Positions 1 through 7,347 of a DNA stretch of 51,347 nucleotides are shown piece after piece (position 1 is the stretch's first letter; each line of letters starts with the position of its first letter). The stretch is from NCBI GenBank assembly GCA_937911935.1, contig CALDQH010000070.1, positions 1 through 51,347 on the forward strand, written 5' to 3'. Both the position numbers and the translations under genes were made by a program. Under the pieces are notes generated by a model. It was not told the DNA's origin and searched no databases. It saw only the letters and a program-made list of their open reading frames with translations. This stretch comes from an uncultured Bacteroidales bacterium (lineage in GTDB: Bacteria > Bacteroidota > Bacteroidia > Bacteroidales > Paludibacteraceae).

Positions 1-1266
1 GCGGTAGTGAAGGGCTTCCTGATTGAGTCGAGTTCCCTGGCAATGTGGACAGGTAACGAGCCTGGAGAATTGTTCTGCCCAACGTTGAGCACTGGCAGAA
101 GCTTCTGTGTCGATTTGTTGCTGAATGTATTCTGAAATGCCGTTGTATGAACTGATGTAATTGCTAATGCCTTCGATGGTATTTTTGATAATAATACGTT
201 CGTTGGTGCCGTAAATGATCTTGTCAATGAGTTCTTCGGGCAATTCGGCTATGGGAGTTTTGAGCGTGCATTGGTAATTTTCGCACAAAGCTCCAATTTG
301 CGCAAAAATAGGTAGATGCTTGTATTTCCCCAAGGGAATAATGCCTCCTTCGTATATACTTAATTGATTATCGGGTATAATTTTTTCGATATCAATTTGG
401 TTTATAGTTCCCATTCCATGGCAATAAGGACAGCATCCTTTAGGAGAATTAAAAGAAAAATTATGGGGAGCAGGCTCGGAATAGGCAATGCCACTTTCAG
501 GGCACATGAGTTGCAAACTAAAATATCGGATGTCCTTTGGGTTATCTTTGGGGACAACAGCAACCATGCCATTGCCTTGTTGTAATGCTAACTGTAGCGA
601 TTTTTTGATGCGATTTTGACTGTTGTTGTTTACGACCAATTTGTCAATAACCACCTCGATGTCGTGTACCTTGTATCGCTCAAGACGCATGTCTTGTGTA
701 ATTTCTTTTAATATTCCATCGACACGAACATGCAAGAAACCCTTTTTACGAAGTTGTTCAAAAAGTTCGTGGTAGTGTCCTTTTCGACCTTTAACAACGG
801 GTGATAATAACAATATGGCGGTGTCCTGATATTGTTCGTTGAGTAATGAAATGATTTGCTCTTCGGTGTATTTTACCATTTTTTTGCCAGTTACGTACGA
901 AAAGGCTTCGCCTGCACGTGCGTAAAGCAAACGCAAGAAATCATAAATTTCGGTGATGGTACCTACGGTTGAACGGGGATTCTTATTGGTCGTTTTTTGT
1001 TCAATGGCAATAACGGGACTCAGACCATTTATCTCGTCCACATCTGGTTTATCGATGCCTCCTAAAAAATTGCGTGCATATGCCGAGAATGTTTCGATAT
1101 AACGTCTTTGACCTTCTGCATACAGTGTGTCGAAGGCCAAAGAAGATTTCCCGCTACCACTTAATCCTGTAATGACGGTTAGTTTTTGGTGTGGTATGCG
1201 AACATCAACATTCTTTAAGTTGTGTACGCGGGCACCTAAAATCTCTATGTACGTGTTATTTTTCAA
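1..1266 (-). CDS. uvrA: UvrABC system protein A, N-terminal part (cut by window edge)
   Basis: ATPase subunit of the nucleotide excision repair damage-recognition complex. The visible 422 codons hold the first ABC half-site: Walker A GLSGSGKS at residues 34-41, the UvrB-binding region, the first zinc-finger region (255-282), and a CPHCxGTRLNxEAL stretch running into the window edge. Of the first zinc-finger positions, residues 255, 279 and 282 are Cys but 258 is Ser (CPES), where E. coli has Cys. I chose the TTG at 1264-1266 because no in-frame ATG exists nearby and it gives MKNNTYIEILGARVHNLKNV, which matches UvrA N-termini. It overlaps the end of rnpA by 11 bases, so the two are probably cotranscribed and translationally coupled. 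The rest lies outside the window. Confidence 0.95.
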   Translation of the reverse strand, partial: MKNNTYIEILGARVHNLKNVDVRIPHQKLTVITGLSGSGKSSLAFDTLYAEGQRRYIETFSAYARNFLGGIDKPDVDEINGLSPVIAIEQKTTNKNPRSTVGTITEIYDFLRLLYARAGEAFSYVTGKKMVKYTEEQIISLLNEQYQDTAILLLSPVVKGRKGHYHELFEQLRKKGFLHVRVDGILKEITQDMRLERYKVHDIEVVIDKLVVNNNSQNRIKKSLQLALQQGNGMVAVVPKDNPKDIRYFSLQLMCPESGIAYSEPAPHNFSFNSPKGCCPYCHGMGTINQIDIEKIIPDNQLSIYEGGIIPLGKYKHLPIFAQIGALCENYQCTLKTPIAELPEELIDKIIYGTNERIIIKNTIEGISNYISSYNGISEYIQQQIDTEASASAQRWAEQFSRLVTCPHCQGTRLNQEALHYR

Positions 1267-1612
1267 TTGGAGTGCTGCGCTTATTAAGTATTTCTGTTGC
1301 TTTCTTGATGCAATGAACTAATGTGTCGTAGGTGGCTATTTGGTTGTCCATGTACACAAAGGCAATATCGATAGGCGATTCGGGTTTGTTGACTCGGTAT
1401 GCTTCGCGGATTCTTCTTTTTAGCAGATTCCTATCGGTGGCATGCTTGATTAATCTTTTAGGAATAGATATAAGCATTCTGGAATGCGCTATGGTTGGCT
1501 GTTGGGTATAGTGGACGCGCAAGGGATAAACGGTAAATCGCTTTGATTTGTCAAAAAGTTGGTTGACTGCGATTTTTCCGTGTAGTCTTTCTTGTTTGGG
1601 TAAGTGTTGCAT
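1256..1612 (-). CDS. rnpA: Ribonuclease P protein component
   Basis: Small basic protein subunit of RNase P, which binds the catalytic RNA and helps remove 5' leaders from pre-tRNAs. It has 118 residues, normal for the family. The RNR signature is visible at residues 58-73 (ATDRNLLKRRIREAYR), preceded by the typical ERLHGKIAVNQLF N-terminal region. The ATG at 1610-1612 is the only reasonable start. It lies one or two bases after the T-run of a strong hairpin (1622-1649), so initiation is squeezed against a terminator-like structure. uvrA follows with an 11-base overlap. The usual bacterial rpmH neighbour is absent here. Confidence 0.95.
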   Translation of the reverse strand: MQHLPKQERLHGKIAVNQLFDKSKRFTVYPLRVHYTQQPTIAHSRMLISIPKRLIKHATDRNLLKRRIREAYRVNKPESPIDIAFVYMDNQIATYDTLVHCIKKATEILNKRSTPIEK

Positions 1613-1613
1613 A

Positions 1614-1649
1614 TAAAAAAATATCCCAAAAATACGAATTTTTGGGATA
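1614..1649 (-). terminator. Rho-independent terminator after hemD
   Basis: A perfect 12-bp inverted repeat (TATCCCAAAAAT at 1622-1633 and its complement at 1638-1649, 4-base loop) is followed on the minus strand by a run of seven T. It lies between the hemD stop (1672) and the rnpA ATG (1612), so it should end the trmH-argB-DUF4271-hemD transcript. Confidence 0.75.
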
Positions 1650-1658
1650 GGAGGGAAA
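1627..1658 (-). promoter_or_regulatory. Putative rnpA-uvrA promoter, nested in the hemD terminator
   Basis: On the minus strand TATTTTTG (1634-1627) matches the Bacteroidetes -7 consensus TAnnTTTG. A weak -33 element, TTTC (1658-1655), lies 20 bases upstream. The predicted transcript would begin about 8-10 bases before the rnpA ATG. The -7 element is part of the hairpin described at 1614-1649. This is a sequence match only; no transcription data are available. Confidence 0.45.
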
Positions 1659-1671
1659 GGAATAAACTGTT

Positions 1672-2436
1672 TTATTTTTTGTTGACCTTATTTTCTTTAA
1701 AAAATGCCTCGATGGCTCCAGTCATTGAGGGTACTTGTGGAGTGCCTGCTGCAATATCCAAACGTAGGTTGGCGTTGGTAACTGCTTGTGCGGTTTTGCT
1801 TCCTAAGGCAGCAATGATGGTTTCTCCTTGCTCGTAATTGGGGAAATTTTTAAGCAAAGAGTTGATTCCTTCGGGCGAAAAGAATACCAACATATCGTAG
1901 TCGAATGCTTCGTCTTTGCTAAATTCTGCACTTACTGTCTTGTAGAAAATAGCTTTTGTGCAGTTGATGTTGTTTTCTTGCAAAGTAGTTATGAAACTAT
2001 CCTTGCATACGTCAGATACTGCATACAAGTACTTTTCGTCAGCGTGACGCTTGATTTGTGGAAGTAATTCTTCTACCTTGCTGGTTTCGGTAGCAGGGAA
2101 AAATACTTTGCGTTTGCGATACTTGATAAATTTTTGTAGGTATAGAGCAATCTTTTCTGAAACGCAAAAGTATTTCATGGTTTCCGGTATGGTAATGCGC
2201 ATTTCGTCGCATAGACGGAAAAAATGATCGATGGCTGTTTTTGCGGTAAAAATAACAGCAGTAAAGTCCAATACTTCTATACGTTGTGCTCTGAATTCTT
2301 GTAAACTTAATCCTTCAACCTTGATAAATGGCTTAAAATCAATCTGAACATTATACTTAGACGCGATATCAAAGTAAGGGGATTTTTCGCTCGTAGGTTT
2401 GGGTTGAGATACGAGCATCTTTTTAATTTTCAGCAT
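1672..2436 (-). CDS. hemD: Uroporphyrinogen-III synthase
   Basis: Predicted to cyclise hydroxymethylbilane to uroporphyrinogen III, the branch point of haem and corrinoid synthesis. It has 254 residues, the usual length. HemD sequences are poorly conserved. Support comes from the Bacteroidetes-type N-terminus MLKIKKMLVSQPKP, the FFSPEGINSLL region near residue 185 and the GSKTAQAV segment near 210, both typical of HemD domain 2. It lies 23 bases downstream of the DUF4271 gene and is the last gene of the trmH-argB-DUF4271-hemD run, ending before a clear hairpin terminator. No other haem gene is in the window. The ATG at 2436 was preferred over the internal Met7. Confidence 0.85.
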   Translation of the reverse strand: MLKIKKMLVSQPKPTSEKSPYFDIASKYNVQIDFKPFIKVEGLSLQEFRAQRIEVLDFTAVIFTAKTAIDHFFRLCDEMRITIPETMKYFCVSEKIALYLQKFIKYRKRKVFFPATETSKVEELLPQIKRHADEKYLYAVSDVCKDSFITTLQENNINCTKAIFYKTVSAEFSKDEAFDYDMLVFFSPEGINSLLKNFPNYEQGETIIAALGSKTAQAVTNANLRLDIAAGTPQVPSMTGAIEAFFKENKVNKK

Positions 2437-2459
2437 GTTAACCTTTGTTTAAATGTAAA

Positions 2460-3119
2460 TTACATCGCCCATTTTATAAGGAATAATAGGGGGAGTATTT
2501 CGAGGGTGCAAAGGTACAAAATAAAATGGAAAATTAAATCGCCTCGGCAAAAGAAATGTCTAAATAAAATATAAAAGATAGAAACAGCGTATGCTAAAAG
2601 GATAGCCGCGATTAGAACATAGATGATGGTGGATGGTATGAGAGGAGCGTAAAGCAGTATGATAAAGGCGAAAAAGCACACGACCCCTACCATAATCGTT
2701 AGGCTAATGTATTTATAAATGAACGTTTGGATGCGATTGCCAAAAAAGAGCCTAAAGTAGGCTTGCATAAGGATAATCTTAAACAACATGTATGTGGTGA
2801 TTCCTGCAAATCCGATTCCTATGATAGACCAAGAGCATTGTTCTGCTTTTAGTGTGTATGCCCCCAAGAGACTAATTCCAAACAGACTGAGCAAGAGCAG
2901 AATGTATTGTTGAATTTGGTCTCCGATGGTGATTTTGCCAATAAAAAACAAATCGCCTGTAAAGACGCTTTGCAAGGAGGCAGAGAAAATAGAATTACGC
3001 TGTTTAAACAGCAGTAGTATGGAAATGCATACTAAAAAAGAGATGCTAACCAATGTATCGCTGTTTAAAAGCGTATCTGTTAAAGGGATTCCTACATGTC
3101 GTTGTAATTCGTCGCTCAT
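2460..3119 (-). CDS. DUF4271 multi-pass membrane protein
   Basis: Integral membrane protein of about 219 residues with roughly six hydrophobic segments, for example around residues 22-38, 72-90, 98-118, 138-158, 162-185 and 195-215. It resembles the DUF4271 family, which is found in Bacteroidetes next to hemD and has no established function. The ATG at 3117-3119 overlaps the argB stop region; a TTG three codons upstream (3128) lies inside argB and is less likely. The position between argB and hemD is the only clue to its role. I infer an inner-membrane location from hydrophobicity alone. Confidence 0.75.
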   Translation of the reverse strand: MSDELQRHVGIPLTDTLLNSDTLVSISFLVCISILLLFKQRNSIFSASLQSVFTGDLFFIGKITIGDQIQQYILLLLSLFGISLLGAYTLKAEQCSWSIIGIGFAGITTYMLFKIILMQAYFRLFFGNRIQTFIYKYISLTIMVGVVCFFAFIILLYAPLIPSTIIYVLIAAILLAYAVSIFYILFRHFFCRGDLIFHFILYLCTLEILPLLFLIKWAM

Positions 3120-3120
3120 G

Positions 3121-3894
3121 TTAAGCAAGTATTACTGTGGTGCCGCTGTTGTTTCCGAGTTCGCTTGCTTGCGTAATGATGACTTTTTTTACTCCGTTTT
3201 GCAAGGCATTGAATGCATTTTCGAGTTTTGGAATCATGCCGCCTTGGATAATTCCCTCGTTTTTATATTGTTCGAATAGGGCGGGTGTGATGGTTGGTAT
3301 GACGCTATTATCGTCGGTTTCATCGAATAAAACTCCCTTTTTTTCGAAGCAATATACAAGTGTGGTGTCGTAATGTTTTGCGAGTGCCTTGGCTGTTTCG
3401 GCTGCGATGGTGTCTGCATTGGTGTTGAGAAGACCATGTTGCTTGGAATAGCTTAAGGGTGCCATAACAGGTGTAATGTTAAGTTGAATAAGGTTGGCGA
3501 GCATCTCGTCGTTTACCTGTTTAACATCGCCAACAAAACCGTAGTCAATTTCTTTGACGGGGCGTTTGTCGCTTTTGATAATGGCTAAATCGGCTCCTGT
3601 TAATCCGAGTGCATTGATACCTTTGGCTTGCAAGCCAGCTACGATGTTTTTATTTACGAGTCCACCATAAACCATGGTAACTACTTGTAGCATAGCTTGG
3701 TCTGTGATGCGTCTTCCCTCTACCATTTTGCTTTCGATACCTAACTGGGTGGCGAATCGGGTGGCAGAGCGACCGCCTCCATGTACTAATGCTTTTGCTC
3801 CCTGGATAGTAGAAAATTTGCAGAGTAGATCGTTTAGACTTTCTGTTTCTTCGACAATTTTGCCGCCTACTTTAATGACAGTTAATGGTTCCAT
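3121..3894 (-). CDS. argB: Acetylglutamate kinase (N-acyl-glutamate kinase)
   Basis: Amino acid kinase family enzyme that phosphorylates N-acylglutamate in arginine synthesis. Seen in 257 residues: the KVGGK nucleotide-binding start (8-12), VHGGGR (37-42), GRRITD (60-65), NTNADTIAAE and the QGGMIPKLENA segment near the C-terminus. The ATG at 3894 starts exactly at MEPLTVIKVGG, as in family members; a longer reading from 3936 would add 14 unlikely residues. In some Bacteroidetes, including Bacteroides fragilis, arginine intermediates carry a succinyl rather than an acetyl group, so the acyl specificity cannot be read from the sequence. It overlaps the upstream trmH-like gene by 23 bases. Confidence 0.92.
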   Translation of the reverse strand: MEPLTVIKVGGKIVEETESLNDLLCKFSTIQGAKALVHGGGRSATRFATQLGIESKMVEGRRITDQAMLQVVTMVYGGLVNKNIVAGLQAKGINALGLTGADLAIIKSDKRPVKEIDYGFVGDVKQVNDEMLANLIQLNITPVMAPLSYSKQHGLLNTNADTIAAETAKALAKHYDTTLVYCFEKKGVLFDETDDNSVIPTITPALFEQYKNEGIIQGGMIPKLENAFNALQNGVKKVIITQASELGNNSGTTVILA

Positions 3895-4417
3895 ATAATT
3901 GTTTAAATGCGTCCCACATGACCAATGAGGCAGCAACGCTTACATTGAGCGAATGTTTGGTGCCAAATTGGGGAATCTCGATACATCCTTGGCATGCGTC
4001 AACTACTTTTTGTTGCACGCCTTTTACCTCGTTGCCTAATACAATAGCGTATCGTTTATTTGGGTCGAGTTGAAGATCGGGCAATGATATGCTATTTTCG
4101 GTTTGTTCGACGGCATAAACGGTGTAATCTTGTTGCTTTAAGGAATGTATTGCGTCGAGTGTATCTTCAAAAAACGTCCATTCCACCGAGTCTTCTGCTC
4201 CTAAGGCGGTTTTATGAATCTCGGCGTGTGGAGGAGTGGCTGTTATGCCACATAAGCAAATGTGTGCCACTCGAAAAGCGTCGGCAGTGCGAAACACAGA
4301 CCCTACATTGTGAAGGCTGCGTACATTGTCTAATACCACAATCAAAGGAATCTTTTGACTTTGCTTGAACGTATCGATGTCGATTCGTTGTAATTCTGTT
4401 ACAGATAGTTTTCGCAT
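3872..4417 (-). CDS. SpoU/TrmH-family RNA 2'-O-methyltransferase
   Basis: SAM-dependent methyltransferase of the trefoil-knot SPOUT superfamily, acting on the ribose of tRNA or rRNA. The three SpoU motifs are present: NVRSLHNVGSVFRTADAF (31-48), VLGNEVKGV (126-134) and IPQFGTKHSLNVSVAASL (148-165). At 181 residues it is a compact version without an N-terminal RNA-binding extension beyond about 25 residues. The exact substrate nucleotide cannot be assigned. It leads the run into argB (23-base overlap). A -7 promoter match (4435-4442) lies about 18 bases upstream of the ATG. Confidence 0.85.
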   Translation of the reverse strand: MRKLSVTELQRIDIDTFKQSQKIPLIVVLDNVRSLHNVGSVFRTADAFRVAHICLCGITATPPHAEIHKTALGAEDSVEWTFFEDTLDAIHSLKQQDYTVYAVEQTENSISLPDLQLDPNKRYAIVLGNEVKGVQQKVVDACQGCIEIPQFGTKHSLNVSVAASLVMWDAFKQLYGTINCH

Positions 4418-4434
4418 GGCGTATTATTGTGTTG

Positions 4435-4442
4435 CAAAAATA
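4435..4442 (-). promoter_or_regulatory. Putative promoter -7 element of the trmH-argB-hemD run
   Basis: The minus strand reads TATTTTTG, an exact TAnnTTTG match, 18 bases upstream of the trmH-like ATG. I see no clear TTTG -33 element. Assigned by consensus and position only. Confidence 0.4.
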
Positions 4443-4481
4443 GTGTTTTTTTCTGATTTTTGGTTATCTCGGTGTGAGGCG

Positions 4482-4512
4482 TTGCGTAGGTATGTAAAAT
4501 TTATTACTTTTG
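4482..4512 (+). promoter_or_regulatory. Putative promoter of the argE-PASTA-rluD run
   Basis: TACTTTTG (4505-4512) matches TAnnTTTG exactly, with TTG (4482-4484) 20 bases upstream. It lies 20 bases before the ATG at 4533, supporting that start over the longer reading from 4365, which would begin inside the divergent gene. Confidence 0.55.
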
Positions 4513-4532
4513 TCCATAATATATACCCATTT

Positions 4533-5591
4533 ATGATGACCACCTGCGAATCCATACATCTTTTAAAGCAAATGCTTTCGATACCTTCTTTGAGTCGTAA
4601 CGAGGAATCGAAGGCTTCGTTTTTGCAAGCATATTTGCAACAAATGGGTTGTGAGAAAGTAAATCGTGTAGGTAATAATGTTTACACGTATGCTTACGAA
4701 TATGATGCAAAGAAACCTACTATCTTGCTTAATTCTCACATAGATACGGTAAAACCCAACGAGAATTGGACTTATGCTCCTTTTCAAGCAACTCAGGTTG
4801 GAGACAGTATCTATGGTTTGGGGGCAAATGATGCGCATGCTTCTGTGGTATCGCTTATTGCAGCCTTTGATTATTTACGTAGCACAAGACAGACTTACAA
4901 TTTGATTCTGGGAATCTCGTGCGAAGAAGAGGTGTCTGGCAAGAACGGTGTTGAATGTATGTTGCAATCGTTGCCCGCTATCGATTTGGCTATAGTGGGC
5001 GAACCTACAGGTTTAGAGATGGCTGTAGCGGAAAGAGGTTTAATGGTAGTAGATTGTGTGGCTCACGGCAAGGCGGGTCATGCGGCTCGAAACGAAGGAA
5101 TCAATGCTATTTATCGAGCGGTCACTGATATAGATTGGTGTAGGAATTATGAATTTCCTAAGGTCTCACAAGAGTTAGGCCCCGTGAAAATGACAGTTAC
5201 TATCATAGAAGCGGGTAGCTTGCACAATGTGGTGCCTGATACCTGCAAATTTACCATAGATGTGAGATTAACAGAATGCTACACACATCAAGAAGTATTG
5301 GATATTATGCAAGAAAATATGCAGTCTGAGCTAAAGCCTCGATCCATGCGTTTGTGTGCGTCTGGTATAGATAAAGGACATCCTATTGTTGCTCGACATT
5401 TATCGATGAAACGGGGTGTTTTTGGCTCGGCGACCATGTCGGATCAGGCGTTAATGCCATTTCCTTCTGTAAAGGTTGGACCTGGAGATTCGGCGCGTTC
5501 GCACACCGCAGATGAGTACATAACTACCCAAGAAATTGAGCAAGCAATAACCTATTATATCCGTTTGTTAGATGGATTAACATTAAAATAA
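4533..5591 (+). CDS. argE: M20-family N-acyl-ornithine/citrulline deacetylase (ArgE-like)
   Basis: Zinc amidohydrolase that removes the N-acyl group from an arginine precursor. In 352 residues: SHIDTV (68-73, metal His69 and catalytic Asp71), GLGAND (95-100, bridging Asp100), CEEEVSG (130-136, general base and metal Glu), GEPTG near 157, and a C-terminal metal His in SHTADE. The GLGANDA form resembles Bacteroidetes ArgE-type enzymes more than classical ArgE. The Arg context (argB divergent, argH 4 kb away) supports the assignment. Whether the acyl group is acetyl or succinyl, and whether it acts on ornithine or citrulline, is open. Met57/58 of the longer reading gives the proper N-terminus. 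Confidence 0.85.
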   Translation: MMTTCESIHLLKQMLSIPSLSRNEESKASFLQAYLQQMGCEKVNRVGNNVYTYAYEYDAKKPTILLNSHIDTVKPNENWTYAPFQATQVGDSIYGLGANDAHASVVSLIAAFDYLRSTRQTYNLILGISCEEEVSGKNGVECMLQSLPAIDLAIVGEPTGLEMAVAERGLMVVDCVAHGKAGHAARNEGINAIYRAVTDIDWCRNYEFPKVSQELGPVKMTVTIIEAGSLHNVVPDTCKFTIDVRLTECYTHQEVLDIMQENMQSELKPRSMRLCASGIDKGHPIVARHLSMKRGVFGSATMSDQALMPFPSVKVGPGDSARSHTADEYITTQEIEQAITYYIRLLDGLTLK

Positions 5592-5603
5592 AACAATCCA
5601 GTT

Positions 5604-6236
5604 GTGAAAGTTCTTGATTTTTTTAAAAAGCACCCGATTTTGATTCACTTTATAGCCATGTTTCTGCTGGTTATAGGTATTTTAGTGGGTTTATTCTTTT
5701 GGTTAGATGATTATACACGGCATGGTCAAACCAATGTGGTTCCAGATGTACGTGGCATGATGCAACAGGAAGCAAGTGCTACATTAGAAAGTGTTTCGAT
5801 GCAGTCTGCGGTGATAGACTCGGTTTTTCGCCCAACAGCAGAACCTGGAATTGTGTTAGAACAAAACCCTAGCGCAGGCTCTTTGGTTAAGGAAGGACGT
5901 CGTATTTATTTGATTGTCAACGCGAAGATGGCCCAAATGATACCATTCCCCGATGTGGTAGATATGTCGTTGAGGCAAGCTAAAGTGCAGATAGAGGGCG
6001 CTGAATTCTTGATTAAGGAGGTAAAATATGAGCCGTCGGAGTTCAAAGATTTAGTGTTGTATGTGGAATACAATGGTGATTCGATTCAGGCTGCTCAAAA
6101 AATTCCTTTCCGCTCGGAAGTGATTGTGCATGTGGGGCAGGGTGATTTGATCTTGCAGCCTGACTCTGTAGCAACAGATTCTATTGCTGTCGAAGAGGTT
6201 GATGATTCGTTGTTTGGTGAAGAATCTTTCTTTTGA
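5604..6236 (+). CDS. Membrane-anchored PASTA-domain protein
   Basis: 210 residues: a short cytoplasmic N-terminus, one transmembrane helix (about 11-34), then two PASTA repeats (about 44-108 and 113-176; VVPDVRGM and PFPDVVDMSL mark their starts) and an acidic tail. PASTA domains bind muropeptides or beta-lactams in kinases and penicillin-binding proteins, but no kinase or transpeptidase domain is attached here. The protein is therefore probably a periplasm-facing sensor or scaffold. Translation starts at GTG (5604). Its stop overlaps the region just before rluD, so the two are probably cotranscribed. Specific function unknown. Confidence 0.8.
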   Translation: MKVLDFFKKHPILIHFIAMFLLVIGILVGLFFWLDDYTRHGQTNVVPDVRGMMQQEASATLESVSMQSAVIDSVFRPTAEPGIVLEQNPSAGSLVKEGRRIYLIVNAKMAQMIPFPDVVDMSLRQAKVQIEGAEFLIKEVKYEPSEFKDLVLYVEYNGDSIQAAQKIPFRSEVIVHVGQGDLILQPDSVATDSIAVEEVDDSLFGEESFF

Positions 6237-6238
6237 TT

Positions 6239-7276
6239 ATGATCAACGAAGCATTTGAAGAAGATAAATTGGACGAAGAAAGCTCGGAATTAGAGCGCTT
6301 TGAGCATTTTAGGTTTGTTGCAGATCCAGGGCAAACCTTGATGCGTATTGATAAATTTCTGGCAGATAGAATACAACATGCTTCGCGAACCAAGATTCAA
6401 GCAGCCTTAGAGGCTGGTAATGTTTTGGTTAATGACAAAGCGACTAAATCGAACTACAGGATAAAGCCAGGTGATGTGGTTACCATTGTGCTGGATTATC
6501 CTCCACGTGATACGGAAATAATCCCTCAAAACATTCCACTTGATATTGTTTATGAGGATGATGATTTGTTGGTTATAAACAAAGCACCAGGTATGGTCGT
6601 ACATCCTGGGCATGGAAATTTTGAAGGAACTTTGCTTAATGCATTGGCGTATCACTTTGCTGGCAATGAAACCTTTAACGCTTCGGATCCACGGTTGGGG
6701 TTGGTGCACCGCATCGATAAAGACACCTCTGGCTTGTTGGTTGTGGCAAAAAACGACTATGCCAAAATGTTCTTGGCAAAGCAATTCTTTTACAAAACAA
6801 CGGAGCGATTGTATCAGGCTGTGGTATGGGGAGTACCTGCACAAAAAAAAGGCACAGTTGATACTTATATTGGTCGTAATCCCAAAGATAGATTACAAAT
6901 GGCGGTTTATCCTCCCGATAAAGAAGGGGGGAAGCATGCCGTTACCCATTATACGGTTTTGGAACACTTTAATTGCGTTAGTGTTGTGGAGTGTAAACTG
7001 GAGACAGGTCGCACGCACCAAATTAGGGTACATATGAAACATTTGGGTCACCCTTTGTTTAATGACGAACGATATGGTGGGAACCAAATATTAAAAGGGA
7101 CTACACAAGCCAAATATACGCAGTTTGTCAAAAATTGTTTTGAGGTATGTCCTCGTCAGGCGTTGCATGCAAAAACCTTGGGTTTTGAGCATCCGAGAAC
7201 CCACGAACGTATGTTTTTTAACTCGGAGTTGCCCAAAGATATGGCATCGTTGATAGAGAAATGGCGCAGTTTATAG
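6239..7276 (+). CDS. rluD: RluA/RluD-family 23S rRNA pseudouridine synthase
   Basis: Converts uridines of 23S rRNA (helix 69 in E. coli RluD) to pseudouridine. The 345 residues hold an N-terminal S4 RNA-binding domain (about 34-90), then the catalytic domain with HRIDKDTSGLL, whose catalytic Asp is residue 160, and the GRTHQIRVHMKHLGHPL segment. The ATG at 6239 follows the PASTA gene stop by two bases; an in-frame TTG at 6233 is less likely. Linkage of a PASTA protein with rluD points to a housekeeping operon. The exact uridines modified are inferred from homology. Confidence 0.9.
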   Translation: MINEAFEEDKLDEESSELERFEHFRFVADPGQTLMRIDKFLADRIQHASRTKIQAALEAGNVLVNDKATKSNYRIKPGDVVTIVLDYPPRDTEIIPQNIPLDIVYEDDDLLVINKAPGMVVHPGHGNFEGTLLNALAYHFAGNETFNASDPRLGLVHRIDKDTSGLLVVAKNDYAKMFLAKQFFYKTTERLYQAVVWGVPAQKKGTVDTYIGRNPKDRLQMAVYPPDKEGGKHAVTHYTVLEHFNCVSVVECKLETGRTHQIRVHMKHLGHPLFNDERYGGNQILKGTTQAKYTQFVKNCFEVCPRQALHAKTLGFEHPRTHERMFFNSELPKDMASLIEKWRSL

Positions 7277-7280
7277 CAAT

Positions 7281-7311
7281 TTTAGACTCTGAAAAATTAG
7301 TTGTATCTTTG
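7281..7311 (+). promoter_or_regulatory. Putative pyrE promoter
   Basis: TATCTTTG (7304-7311) matches TAnnTTTG, with a weak -33 element TTTA (7281-7284) 19 bases upstream. The predicted leader is about 30 bases. It also marks the boundary between the rluD run and the pyrE run; no terminator hairpin is visible between them. Confidence 0.5.
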
Positions 7312-7347
7312 CATTACATTAGTTAGAATTTAATTAGCATATTGAAA

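Noticed and set aside
364..585. Plus-strand open frame opposite uvrA
   Set aside because: Shadow of uvrA; the minus-strand reading has Walker A and zinc-finger motifs, while this one shows no family features.
4365..4532. Longer N-terminus for argE
   Set aside because: The region overlaps the divergent trmH-like gene start and contains the argE promoter; the M20 domain begins at 4533.
4563..4838. Minus-strand open frame opposite argE
   Set aside because: It lies wholly inside a well-supported M20 gene and has no features of its own.
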